A stretch of DNA of 64,000 nt from JAJXWB01 sp047605445 (GTDB taxonomy: Bacteria; Pseudomonadota; Alphaproteobacteria; Rhizobiales; Beijerinckiaceae). Of this stretch, positions 1 to 8,793 are shown in pieces; positions within the stretch are counted from its first letter, which is position 1, and every line of letters begins with the position of its first letter. The position numbers were made by a program, and so were the translations under genes. The DNA lies in contig JASGFP010000004.1 of NCBI GenBank assembly GCA_047605445.1, positions 1-64,000 on the forward strand. The letters are read 5' to 3'. Below the pieces are notes generated by a model. That model was not told the origin of the DNA and did no database searches. It saw nothing but the letters and a program-made list of their open reading frames with translations.

Positions 1-294
1 ACCGAGAAGTCGGTGGCCGAGCATGGCGACAAGGTGTCCGAGGCCGACAAGAGCGTCATCACCGCTGCGATCGACGGTCTGAAGAGCGCGCTCGCCGGGG
101 AGGACGCCGAAGCCATCACGACGAAGACCAACGAGCTGACGCAGGCCGCGATGAAGCTCGGCGAAGCCATGTACAAGGCCCAGCAGGCTGGCGCGGAAGG
201 CGCGGCCGATGGCGGCCAGCCGCACGGCGCGCAGGACGATGTCATCGACGCCGAATTCAAGGATGTCGGCGACGACAAGAAGAAATCGTCCTGA
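1..294 (+). CDS. dnaK: Chaperone DnaK (Hsp70), C-terminal end only
   Basis: This is the last 97 codons of an open reading frame that enters from the left edge. The visible part is the alpha-helical lid region, rich in Lys, Glu and Ala, followed by a disordered Gly/Gln tail ending in VIDAEFKDVGDDKKKSS, the acidic EF-x-D/E-V tail typical of proteobacterial DnaK. The ATPase and substrate-binding domains lie outside the window. The family role is ATP-driven folding of cytosolic proteins with DnaJ and GrpE. Identity is supported by the tail and by dnaJ downstream. A strong hairpin follows the stop codon. Confidence 0.93.
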   Translation, partial: TEKSVAEHGDKVSEADKSVITAAIDGLKSALAGEDAEAITTKTNELTQAAMKLGEAMYKAQQAGAEGAADGGQPHGAQDDVIDAEFKDVGDDKKKSS

Positions 295-302
295 TAGAAC
301 CC

Positions 303-329
303 GGGCGCCGCGGCCAGCGGCGCCCTTTT
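303..329 (+). terminator. Rho-independent terminator after dnaK
   Basis: A perfect 9-bp stem, GGGCGCCGC (303-311) with GCGGCGCCC (317-325), closes a 5-nt loop and is followed by TTTT. It lies between the dnaK stop codon and the start of the next gene, so dnaJ expression probably depends on read-through or on a separate promoter. Confidence 0.75.
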
Positions 330-349
330 CACATCTGGGAACATTTCGG

Positions 350-937
350 ATGAAACTCGCGTCGAAAGCGATTTTTGCTCTCGCGGGTCTGCTCGCATTC
401 GCCGCCTCGGCGCAGGCGCAGACCACGGCGGCCGTCACCGCCGGCGAACTCAAGCCGCCGCAGAACATCCTGGTCGATTGCGAGAAAGTCGCGCCCAAGG
501 ATGCGGTGATGAAGCTGCCGGCTGATCTTGCGGCTTGGGCTGCCGTCTACTGCACCAAGAGCGGCCAGATTTTCAACGCGAACGACAAGTATTTCGGCGC
601 CTTTCCCGACAGCGGCGCGCGCGCCACCTTCGGCGCCGCCGAGATGGACGGCAAGTCGGGGCCGGATCGCGAGAAGGCCTATTTCAAGTCGGTCACCTAC
701 AACCAGATGGCGGACGCCGACTATCAGGCGCTGATCAAGGCCGACCCGATCTCCGAGAAAATCCTGAAGGACAAGAAGCTCTACCGGCTCGATCTGGTTT
801 CGGGCGGCGACAATGTCCTCTCGTTTCTTGTCATCCAGCCGCTCGCGAACCCGTTCTGGGTCTTCCCGCTTACCGAAAAGGGTCTCGGCTCGCCGGCCTT
901 CTTCGTGGTGAGCGCCTCCTCGCTCAATCGGCGGTAA
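350..937 (+). CDS. Secreted protein of unknown function between dnaK and dnaJ
   Basis: A 195-residue protein that I do not recognise. Residues 1-23 form a clear Sec signal peptide (Lys, hydrophobic core, cleavage near AQA), so the mature protein is probably periplasmic. The mature part has two Cys (in VDCEK and VYCTK, about 35 residues apart) that could form a disulphide, and many Lys/Asp/Ala residues; I see no catalytic motif. The start at 350 is chosen because it gives the signal peptide; an upstream in-frame extension would bury it. The stop is separated from the dnaJ ATG by one base, so translation is probably coupled to dnaJ. An envelope protein between two cytosolic chaperone genes is unusual. 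Confidence 0.8.
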   Translation: MKLASKAIFALAGLLAFAASAQAQTTAAVTAGELKPPQNILVDCEKVAPKDAVMKLPADLAAWAAVYCTKSGQIFNANDKYFGAFPDSGARATFGAAEMDGKSGPDREKAYFKSVTYNQMADADYQALIKADPISEKILKDKKLYRLDLVSGGDNVLSFLVIQPLANPFWVFPLTEKGLGSPAFFVVSASSLNRR

Positions 938-938
938 A

Positions 939-2069
939 ATGTCGAAGCGCGACTATTACGAGATACTGGGCGTCACGCGCACGGTTACGGAAATCGAGCT
1001 GAAAACGGCCTTCCGCAAGTCGGCGATGCAGAACCATCCCGACCGCAACCCCGGCGACAAGGCGGCCGAGGCGCGCTTCAAGGAAGTCAACGAAGCCTAT
1101 CAGGTCCTTTCCGACGGCCAGAAGCGCGCCGCCTATGACCGCTTCGGCCATGCGGCGTTCGAGCAGGGCGGCGGCGGATTCGGCATGGGCGAAGGCTTCG
1201 CCTCCTCGATGGCCGATATTTTCGACGATTTGTTCGGCGACGTGATGGGCCGGCGCGGCCAGCGCGGCGGCGGGCGCGAGCGCGGCTCGGACCTGCGCTA
1301 CAATCTCGAGATCACGCTGGAAGAGGCGTTCGCCGGCAAGACCGCGAATCTCAAGGTGCCGACCTCGGTCACCTGCGAGGCCTGCGCTGGCTCCGGCGCC
1401 AAGCCCGGCTCCAAGCCCAAGACCTGCGCCACCTGCGGCGGCCACGGCCGCGTGCGCGCCCAGCAGGGCTTCTTCGCCATCGAGCGCACCTGCCCGGCCT
1501 GCCACGGCCGCGGCGAGCGCATCGAGGATCCCTGCGCGAGCTGCGCGGGGGCGGGCCGCGTCACCAAGGAGCGCACGCTCTCGGTCAATATTCCGCAGGG
1601 CGTCGAGGACGGCACCCGCATCCGCCTCGCCGGCGAGGGCGAGGCGGGCGTGCGCGGCGGGCCCTCCGGCGATCTCTACATCTTCCTGTCGATCAAGCCG
1701 CACGCCATGTTCCATCGCGACGGCGCCGACCTCTACTGCCGCGTTCCCATTTCGATGGTTCAGGCGACGCTCGGCGGGGAGTTCGAGATCGGCACGCTCG
1801 ACGGCGCCCAGTCCAAGGTGAAAGTGCCGGAGGGCACGCAGACCGGGCGGCAGTTCAAGATACGGGCCAAGGGCATGCCTGTCCTGCGCTCAAAGGATTT
1901 CGGCGACCTTTATGTGCAGGCCGTCGTGGAGACGCCGCAGAATCTCACGCGCCGCCAGCGCGAGCTTCTGGCCGAGTTCGACAAGGAATCCTCGCACAGG
2001 ACCCAGCCGGAATCGGCGGGTTTCTTTGCGAAGATGAAGGATTTTCTGGACGATATTGGCGGCAGGTAG
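939..2069 (+). CDS. dnaJ: Chaperone DnaJ (Hsp40)
   Basis: A 376-residue type I DnaJ, the usual length. Residues 1-70 are the J domain with the HPD motif at 33-35, which stimulates DnaK ATP hydrolysis. A Gly/Phe-rich linker follows (about 76-115), then four zinc-binding CxxCxGxG repeats with cysteines at 146/149, 163/166, 185/188 and 199/202, then the C-terminal substrate-binding domains. It works with DnaK and GrpE in the cytosol. The ATG lies one base after the stop codon of the secreted-protein gene. A 9-bp hairpin brackets its own stop codon. Confidence 0.98.
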   Translation: MSKRDYYEILGVTRTVTEIELKTAFRKSAMQNHPDRNPGDKAAEARFKEVNEAYQVLSDGQKRAAYDRFGHAAFEQGGGGFGMGEGFASSMADIFDDLFGDVMGRRGQRGGGRERGSDLRYNLEITLEEAFAGKTANLKVPTSVTCEACAGSGAKPGSKPKTCATCGGHGRVRAQQGFFAIERTCPACHGRGERIEDPCASCAGAGRVTKERTLSVNIPQGVEDGTRIRLAGEGEAGVRGGPSGDLYIFLSIKPHAMFHRDGADLYCRVPISMVQATLGGEFEIGTLDGAQSKVKVPEGTQTGRQFKIRAKGMPVLRSKDFGDLYVQAVVETPQNLTRRQRELLAEFDKESSHRTQPESAGFFAKMKDFLDDIGGR

Positions 2070-2082
2070 CCGTCCTGCCGCC
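2058..2082 (+). other. Hairpin spanning the dnaJ stop codon
   Basis: GGCGGCAGG (2058-2066) pairs perfectly with CCTGCCGCC (2074-2082) around a 7-nt loop that holds the TAG stop. No T-run follows, so this is not a classical intrinsic terminator. It may mark the 3' end of the mRNA or assist Rho-dependent termination. Confidence 0.4.
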
Positions 2083-2157
2083 GATTCGGCCATGTGACGA
2101 TTTCTTGACGCCGCCGCCGGCTTGCGCGAACGTGGGTTACGAGGAGCCCTGAAACTC

Positions 2158-2940
2158 TTGAGCGCCAAACCCCTGCGCACGAACGTCCGCCGCGCGCCGA
2201 ACCGTGTGAAGTTCGAGGAGCGGTTCGCCGACGAGGCGCGCTTCATCAAGTCGTGGTTCGACTCGCCGTTGATCACGGGCGCCGTGACCCCGTCCGGCCG
2301 CTTTCTCGCGCGCGCCATGGCGCGCTGCGTCGATCCGCGCGCGGAAGGGCTGATCGTCGAACTGGGACCGGGCACCGGCCCGGTCACAGAGGCGCTGGTG
2401 GCGCGCGGCGTGCCGGTCGAAAAGCTGGTGCTCGTCGAATACGACCCCGCCTTCTGCAAGCTGCTCGAGCGCCGCTTTCCCGGCGCGCAGGTGCTGCGCG
2501 GCGACGCCTATCGTCTGAGCGATACGCTCAAGCACCTCGAGGGCGCGGCGGTCTCGACCATCGTCTCGAGCCTGCCTTTGCTCAACCGGCCTGAACGCGA
2601 GCGCCTGCACCTTCTCGACGAGGCCTTTGCGTTGATGGGCGCGGAAGGATCCTTCGTCCAGTTCACCTACGGCCTGGTGTCGCCCATGCCGCTGAAGACC
2701 AGCCGCCGCGCCGCCGCCGATTATCGCGGCGAAGTGTCGAACCCGGTCTGGCTCAACCTGCCCCCGGCGCGCGTCTGGCGCTACACCCGCGCCGACGCGC
2801 GCGGCGTGCAGGTCGTCACCCACCTGCGCCGCCATAACGAACTGGCGCCGGCCTTCAAGGCCTTCCGCCAGAAGCAGGTCGAGCCGGCGCTGGCGTTTCT
2901 CAAGAAGATCGCCGACGGCCCGCGCGACGGGCGACGCTGA
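2158..2940 (+). CDS. pmtA: PmtA-like phospholipid N-methyltransferase (SAM-dependent)
   Basis: About 260 residues with a class I methyltransferase fold. The SAM motif I is VELGPGTG near residue 67, the acidic motif II is VEYDPAF, and the post-motif SSLPLLN resembles the SGLPLL segment of the Rhizobium/Sinorhizobium PmtA family. Those enzymes methylate phosphatidylethanolamine to phosphatidylcholine at the inner membrane. The dnaJ-pmtA-pyrF order is also seen in other Hyphomicrobiales. Start: a TTG at 2158 preceded by GAGGAG at good spacing; an upstream in-frame TTG at 2122 is less likely. A distant alternative is the rRNA adenine dimethyltransferase family (shared fold), which I consider less likely. 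Confidence 0.75.
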   Translation: MSAKPLRTNVRRAPNRVKFEERFADEARFIKSWFDSPLITGAVTPSGRFLARAMARCVDPRAEGLIVELGPGTGPVTEALVARGVPVEKLVLVEYDPAFCKLLERRFPGAQVLRGDAYRLSDTLKHLEGAAVSTIVSSLPLLNRPERERLHLLDEAFALMGAEGSFVQFTYGLVSPMPLKTSRRAAADYRGEVSNPVWLNLPPARVWRYTRADARGVQVVTHLRRHNELAPAFKAFRQKQVEPALAFLKKIADGPRDGRR

Positions 2941-2943
2941 GCC

Positions 2944-3393
2944 TCACCCCTCGATCTTGTCCGCCCTGGCTTCGGCGACGCCTGCCGCGTGCAGCCTGTC
3001 GAGCGTTGCGACGAGCACAGTCGTATCGGGATAAATGCCGAGATAGGTCATGCGGCCCCAGGCCAGCCGTACGACATGGACGCCGGGCGTGTGCGTCCGG
3101 ACGCCGCCGGCTGAGTTCGTCTCGATCCAGTCAACCGCGATCAGCGTGTTCCATGGAGGTCCGGAAATCCGCATGGTCCGCAAGTCGAAGGCTATGTCCG
3201 GCAGGAGCCGGTAGAGCCGTTCGTACCAGGCGCGTGTGGCGGCCAGACTTGTCCGACGGCCGCCGAGCGCGCTCTCCCCGAGAAAGAAATGCTCGAAATG
3301 CGGGGCAAGACCGTCGAGCACCGGTTGTGCGTCGCCGGCGCTGACCGCCGCGAACAGCGCCGCTGCCTTGCGGCGAACGATGGCGTGATACAT
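2944..3393 (-). CDS. NTF2-fold / SnoaL-like protein
   Basis: A 149-residue protein with a SnoaL/NTF2-like pattern: an N-terminal helix (MYHAIVRRKAAALFAAV), a DGL-x-PHFEHFF segment, a W-Y-E-R-L-Y-x-L-x-P helix and a C-terminal beta sheet with DWIET and HVVRLAWGRM. The fold hosts small-molecule isomerases, cyclases and binding proteins, so the substrate cannot be assigned. The ATG at 3393 is preceded by a GAGG-type ribosome site. It is divergent from an HxlR regulator; a perfect 17-bp palindrome lies just upstream, so it is very probably that regulator's target. Confidence 0.7.
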   Translation of the reverse strand: MYHAIVRRKAAALFAAVSAGDAQPVLDGLAPHFEHFFLGESALGGRRTSLAATRAWYERLYRLLPDIAFDLRTMRISGPPWNTLIAVDWIETNSAGGVRTHTPGVHVVRLAWGRMTYLGIYPDTTVLVATLDRLHAAGVAEARADKIEG

Positions 3394-3404
3394 GATGACC
3401 TCAC

Positions 3405-3421
3405 AGTTCAATCATTGAACT
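3405..3421. promoter_or_regulatory. Probable HxlR operator 1
   Basis: AGTTCAAT-C-ATTGAACT is a perfect 8-bp inverted repeat around a central C. It sits in the 76-bp divergent region, 12 bp ahead of the NTF2-fold gene start. It is one of two related sites, and the likely binder is the adjacent HxlR-family protein. Confidence 0.65.
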
Positions 3422-3436
3422 CGATTTTATCCCGTT

Positions 3437-3453
3437 AGTTCAATCATGCAACT
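3437..3453. promoter_or_regulatory. Probable HxlR operator 2
   Basis: AGTTCAAT-C-ATGCAACT repeats the left half of operator 1 exactly and keeps most of the right half. It starts 32 bp from the first site, about three helical turns, which places both on the same DNA face. It ends 16 bp before the regulator start codon, consistent with autorepression. Confidence 0.6.
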
Positions 3454-3469
3454 CGGATGAGGGTCTGCC

Positions 3470-3976
3470 TTGGAGCGCACGAGTTTCGCCGACATGCCCT
3501 GCTCGCTCGCCCGGTCGCTCGAGGCGATCGGCGACTGGTGGTCGCCGCTGATCCTTCGCGACCTCTATCTCGGCGTGCGCCGCTTCGACGAAATCGTCGA
3601 AGACATCGGCATATCCCGCAATCTTCTGACGCGCCGGCTCGCCGCGCTGGAAAAGGCCGGCGTCGTGCGGCGTGAGAGGTATGGGGAGCGCCCGGCGCGA
3701 TACGAATACAGGCTGGCCGAGGCCGGCCTCGAACTCGTGCCGATCCTCATGGCGCTAACGGCGTGGGGCGACCGGTGGAAAGCGCCGCGCAAGGGAGCGC
3801 CGCTCGAATTCGTCCACCGCGATTGCGGCCACACGTTCCGTCCGCGCGTGGTCTGCTCGGAATGCGCGGGCGAGGTTTCGCACGACAATGTCATCCCTGT
3901 GCCCGGTCCCGGCGCCCGCGTTGCGCGCGGCGCGAAGGTTGTCGCGCGCAAGCTTGCCGCGGCGCGCAGCCTTTGA
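3470..3976 (+). CDS. HxlR-family winged-helix transcriptional regulator
   Basis: A 168-residue regulator. Residues 11-100 match HxlR: C-S-L-A-R-S-LEAIGDWWSPLILRDLY, then RFDEI, the recognition helix ISRNLLTRRLAALEKAGVV and a basic wing (RRERYGERPARYEY). Residues about 115-135 add a zinc-ribbon-like tail, HRDCGH followed by VVCSEC, as in several longer HxlR members. HxlR proteins are usually dimeric repressors responding to redox or aldehyde/quinone signals. The conserved Cys in the N-terminal segment (residue 11) is the typical redox-sensing position. The start is a TTG preceded by GAGGG. It is divergent from the NTF2-fold gene with two operators between. Confidence 0.88.
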   Translation: MERTSFADMPCSLARSLEAIGDWWSPLILRDLYLGVRRFDEIVEDIGISRNLLTRRLAALEKAGVVRRERYGERPARYEYRLAEAGLELVPILMALTAWGDRWKAPRKGAPLEFVHRDCGHTFRPRVVCSECAGEVSHDNVIPVPGPGARVARGAKVVARKLAAARSL

Positions 3977-4036
3977 GGTTGCGGCGGCCCGTCAGATTTG
4001 CGATTGCCGCAGCATCTACCTTTCGGGAGCCGCCGC

Positions 4037-4774
4037 ATGTCAGATCCCATCACCCCCCGCGATCGCCTGATCGTCGCGCTCGACGTGCCGGGCGCCGCCG
4101 AGGCGCGCGACATGATCGCGAAGCTCGGCGACAGCGTGAGCTTCTACAAGATCGGCATGGAGCTGATTTACGGCGGCGCGGGCTTCGACATCGCCCGCGA
4201 ACTGATCGCGGCGGGCGCGAAGGTCTTCATCGACCTCAAGCTGCATGACATTCCCAACACGGTCGAGCGCGCGACGCGCCAGCTCGCCGGCCTCGGCGCG
4301 ACCTTCGCCACCGTCCACGCCTATCCCCAGACGATGGCCGCGGCGAAACGCGGCGCAGCGGGCTCGGGCCTGAAGCTGCTCGCCGTCACCGTCATGACTT
4401 CTTACGACGACGCCGATCTCGAAAGCGCCGGCTACGCTTTGGGCGTGCGCGATCTCATCGCCCGCCGCGCGCTGCAGGCGCGCGAGGCCGGCGTCGACGG
4501 GCTGATCCTGTCGCCGGAAGAAGCCGAGGCGATGCGGGCGCTGCTCGGGCCCGACATGCTGCTGGTGACGCCGGGCGTCCGGCCAGCCGGCGCCGCGCTC
4601 GGCGACCAGAAGCGCGTGATGACGCCGACGCTGGCGCTCGCCGCCGGCGCCGATCATATCGTCGTCGGCCGTCCGGTGACGGAGGCCGCCGACCCGAAAA
4701 CGGCTGCGCAGGCGATCGTGGCGGAGATAGAGGCGGGGCTCGCGCTGCGCGGCAAGCGCAACCGCGCGTCCTGA
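4037..4774 (+). CDS. pyrF: Orotidine 5'-phosphate decarboxylase
   Basis: A 245-residue PyrF that catalyses the last step of UMP synthesis in the cytosol. It begins with the beta-1 motif LIVALDVP and carries the catalytic D66-x-K68-xx-D71 array (DLKLHDIPN). It ends with the phosphate-binding segment TPGVRP...GADHIVVGRPV. Length is normal for the bacterial family. The ATG at 4037 is preceded by GGGAG; an upstream in-frame ATG at 3998 has no such site and lacks family similarity. It follows the HxlR gene by 60 bp and is probably transcribed separately. Confidence 0.97.
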   Translation: MSDPITPRDRLIVALDVPGAAEARDMIAKLGDSVSFYKIGMELIYGGAGFDIARELIAAGAKVFIDLKLHDIPNTVERATRQLAGLGATFATVHAYPQTMAAAKRGAAGSGLKLLAVTVMTSYDDADLESAGYALGVRDLIARRALQAREAGVDGLILSPEEAEAMRALLGPDMLLVTPGVRPAGAALGDQKRVMTPTLALAAGADHIVVGRPVTEAADPKTAAQAIVAEIEAGLALRGKRNRAS

Positions 4775-4791
4775 GCCCTGAAAAAGCAAAA

Positions 4792-4816
4792 CGCCGGGCG
4801 TACATCCGGCCCGGCG
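4792..4816. terminator. Hairpin after pyrF, possible terminator
   Basis: CGCCGGGC (4792-4799) pairs perfectly with GCCCGGCG (4809-4816) around a 9-nt loop. On the plus strand no T-run follows, but an A-rich stretch precedes it, so it would look like a terminator only on the minus strand. Its role for pyrF is uncertain. Confidence 0.35.
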
Positions 4817-4900
4817 CGCAACCCGCTCTCAACGCATACGCATCGAGCGGATGAGAGAGATATAGTGGGCAAAGATGACAAAACAATGAAGGTGGAAACG

Positions 4901-5206
4901 ATGGCTAAGGGATATTGGATAGGGCATGTCGATGTGGCGGACCCGGAGGCCTACAAGGCCTATGTGCAGGCCAACGCCATCGCCTTCTCGAAATACGGCG
5001 CGAAATTTCTGGTGCGCGGCGGCCAGTGCGAGGGGCCGGAGGGGAAGCTTCGCTCGCGCCATGTCGTGCTGGAATTCGAATCCTACGAGACGGCGGTCGC
5101 CTGCTACAATTCGCCCGAATACCAGGCCGCCATCAAGCTGCGCGCGCCGGTTTCGACCGGCGATATCGTGATCGTCGAGGGATATGCCGGCCCGCAGCCG
5201 ACTTGA
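4901..5206 (+). CDS. DUF1330 family protein
   Basis: A 101-residue ferredoxin-like alpha/beta barrel protein. It starts MAKGYWIGHVDVADPEAY and has the family segments SKYGAKFLVRGG, VVLEFESYETAVACYNSPEYQAA and DIVIVEGY. DUF1330 is related to dimeric alpha-beta barrel enzymes, but the biochemical role is not established. The ATG at 4901 has AAGGTGG just upstream; longer in-frame starts at 4865 (GTG) and 4886 (ATG) add only non-conserved residues. It stands alone behind pyrF in the same direction. Confidence 0.88.
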   Translation: MAKGYWIGHVDVADPEAYKAYVQANAIAFSKYGAKFLVRGGQCEGPEGKLRSRHVVLEFESYETAVACYNSPEYQAAIKLRAPVSTGDIVIVEGYAGPQPT

Positions 5207-5343
5207 GTCTGGAGGTCGCGAGCAGCGCGGGTCACGGCAGGGTCAGCGTGTAGTTCTTCGCACGATAGTTACCGCGTAGAACAGCGTTGATAATACTGCG
5301 ACTACGCGTGATTTCATCTGTATAGAAGCCGCGATTGCGACGT

Positions 5344-5670
5344 TCAGGGGCACTGCGCCTGCGAGATCATCGCCTCGAAATCGGCGATCGAACCCCTCAT
5401 CTGGCTGATCGCGCCGTCGCGCGCATCGTTCGCCGTGCAGCGCGAAAATACAATGCTCGCTTTCTGCATGACGTCGATGTGACGCCGCCATGCCGAGCAT
5501 CTTTTCGCGGGGTCTCCGTTGCGCTGCAGATCGAGCATGGCGTCGGCGAAGGATTTGTCGACCGAAGCCAGGTCGCGCGAGCATTGGCTCATCTCGACGG
5601 GCTTCGCGATTGTCGCCGCCAGCGCAGGGCTGGCGGCGACAAAAGCGGACGCGAAGATCAAGTTACGCAT
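5344..5670 (-). CDS. Small secreted protein with four cysteines, unknown function
   Basis: A 108-residue protein. Residues 1-19 are a signal peptide (MRNLIFASAFVAASPALAA). The mature part is helical, with motifs SRDLASVDKSFADAM and WRRHIDVMQKASIVF, and has four Cys (QCS, RCS, RCT, and a C-terminal QCP), enough for two disulphides in the periplasm. The start at 5670 is preceded by GGGGGAG on the minus strand. Upstream in-frame codons exist but would mask the signal. I do not recognise a family. It is isolated between DUF1330 and the fumarase gene; 5207-5343 shows nothing distinctive. Confidence 0.65.
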   Translation of the reverse strand: MRNLIFASAFVAASPALAATIAKPVEMSQCSRDLASVDKSFADAMLDLQRNGDPAKRCSAWRRHIDVMQKASIVFSRCTANDARDGAISQMRGSIADFEAMISQAQCP

Positions 5671-5819
5671 GGACGAGAGCTCCCCCAAGCTCCGGACAAA
5701 CCGAACTATTCCATACGAGGGAGCACAGTGATGTGACGCTTCGCACATGGCAATCTCTCAAAAACAACGGATCGCGCGTCGCGCCGGAAAAAGCCCGGCG
5801 CCGCGCGACTGAAATAGGA

Positions 5820-5880
5820 CGCCCGTCCTTGAAATGCGCGGACGGGCGATAGCGCTGCCGCGCTCGTCTGATACCAGACG
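5820..5880 (-). terminator. Tandem hairpins downstream of the fumarase gene
   Basis: Two perfect stems follow the fumarase stop on the minus strand: CGTCTG/CAGACG (5865-5880, 4-nt loop) and CGCCCGTCC/GGACGGGCG (5820-5848, 11-nt loop). A weak T-containing tail follows. They probably form the 3' end of the fumarase mRNA. Confidence 0.5.
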
Positions 5881-7497
<1,617 letters not shown>

Positions 7498-7570
7498 GGG
7501 CGCGTCCGCCTGTCTGGAAGAATTTGGAAGCTTTCTAGGCGCGGCGGCAGGCGAAGGAAAGGGGACTTTT

Positions 7571-7712
7571 GGACCGCGAGCCTTCAGAGTCTGGCCGAAA
7601 ATTCACCCGGCGGGGAATTTTCATGCCAAGCGCCGTCGCTGCGCTCCTGGCAAAGACGGCGCGTCTGGCTTGGGCTTGCACTTGAATGTGCGCGCCTCAA
7701 GGCGCGCGGTCC
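7571..7712. repeat. Cluster of three palindromic repeat elements
   Basis: The 217-bp gap between the fumarase and oxidoreductase genes is filled by palindromes. GGACCGCGAGCCTTCAG is at 7571-7587. GAAAATTC...GGGGAATTTTC is at 7597-7622. GCGCCGTC...GACGGCGC brackets 7630-7662. On the minus strand GGACCGCGCGCCTTGAGG is read within 7690-7712. The first and last share GGACCGC with the palindrome at 11988-12015, so they look like copies of one dispersed family. Confidence 0.6.
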
Positions 7713-7714
7713 AA

Positions 7715-8680
7715 TCACGGATGCAGGACAAGCCGCCCGATCGCCTTGCGGTCGGCTATGTCGCGCAAGGCTTGGCCCGCCTCCTCCAGCCGATAGGCCT
7801 TGCCGACATGCGGGCGCACGACCTTGGTCAAAGCGTCCATCTCCGGCGTTTCCTTCACGCGCACATCGGGGAAATGCCGGACATATTCGCCGGCGCGGAC
7901 CCCTATCAGCGTCGCGCATTTGATCAGCACGCGATTGGCCGGATAGTTCGGAATGTCGCCGGCAAAGCCGATCAGCAGGATACGCCCGCCGAAGGCCAGC
8001 GCCCGCAGCGCGATCTCGGCGGGCAGGCCGACGGGATCGTAGATGCAATGGACACCCTTGCTGCCGGTCAATTCCTTGGCGGCCTCGTCGATCCGGCGTT
8101 CGGAGGAATTGATCGTATGCGCCGCGCCCGCCGCCGCCGCCGCCGCGCATTTTTCCGCTGTCGAACAGACCGCGATGACTTCCGCGCCGATATGCGCCGC
8201 CAGTTGCACCGCCGCCATGCCGACGCCGCCGGCAGCGCCCGTGATGAGGACGCGCTCGCCCCTGGAGAGCCGGCCCTGCGTGATCAGCCCGTGATAGGAG
8301 GTGACGAGCCCGACCGAATAGGTTGCAGCTTCGTCGTAGCTGTAATGCGCGGGCGCGGCGACGAGTTCGTTCGGCGCGGCCACCGCCTGTTCGGCGAAGC
8401 CGCCGGTCTTGCGGCGCAGGATCACGCGGTCGCCGACTTTCACGCGCGCGCCGGGCGCCGTTTCGATCACTTCGCCGGCGGATTCGAAACCGGGCACGAA
8501 CGGCAGCGGCGGCTTCGTCTGGTATTTGCCCGCGACCATCAGCAGGTCGGGAAAATTCACTCCGCACGAATGCAGCCGCACCCGGGCTTGACCTTCCGCG
8601 AGCGGCGGCGCTCCGAGTTCCTCGATGCGCAGGACATCAGGCGGTCCGAGTTCACGACAGACGATGGCGCGGTATTTCAA
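7715..8680 (-). CDS. NADPH:quinone oxidoreductase-like (MDR superfamily)
   Basis: A 321-residue zinc-independent medium-chain dehydrogenase/reductase. The N-terminal GroES-like domain has GVNFPDLLMVAGKYQ and LPFVPGFESAGEV. The Rossmann domain begins at VLITGAAGGVGMAAVQLA (GxxGxxG) and ends with GKAYRLEEAGQALRDIADRKAIGRLVL. The zinc-ligand Cys/His set of alcohol dehydrogenases is absent, which favours quinone or enone reduction with NADPH. The start is a TTG at 8680: the upstream ATG at 8688 is out of frame and soon stopped. A large palindromic repeat lies directly upstream, between this gene and the downstream end of the ligase gene. Confidence 0.85.
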   Translation of the reverse strand: MKYRAIVCRELGPPDVLRIEELGAPPLAEGQARVRLHSCGVNFPDLLMVAGKYQTKPPLPFVPGFESAGEVIETAPGARVKVGDRVILRRKTGGFAEQAVAAPNELVAAPAHYSYDEAATYSVGLVTSYHGLITQGRLSRGERVLITGAAGGVGMAAVQLAAHIGAEVIAVCSTAEKCAAAAAAGAAHTINSSERRIDEAAKELTGSKGVHCIYDPVGLPAEIALRALAFGGRILLIGFAGDIPNYPANRVLIKCATLIGVRAGEYVRHFPDVRVKETPEMDALTKVVRPHVGKAYRLEEAGQALRDIADRKAIGRLVLHP

Positions 8681-8690
8681 ATCAGCATTC

Positions 8691-8782
8691 CGTCATTGCG
8701 AGGAGCGAAGCGACGAAGCAATCCATCTCCTCATCTGCTTCAAATTCCGGGGATGGATTGCTTCGCTTCGCTCGCAATGACG
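8691..8782. repeat. REP-like palindromic element (92 bp)
   Basis: The left arm CGTCATTGCGAGGAGCGAAG (from 8691) and the right arm CTTCGCTCGCAATGACG (ending 8782) are near-perfect inverted copies extending into GCAATCCATC/GATGGATTGC, with an imperfect AT-rich centre. This GTCATTGCGAG-type element is widely dispersed in alphaproteobacterial genomes. It starts 11 bp upstream of the oxidoreductase start codon. Confidence 0.85.
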
Positions 8783-8793
8783 CCCGGAAAGCT

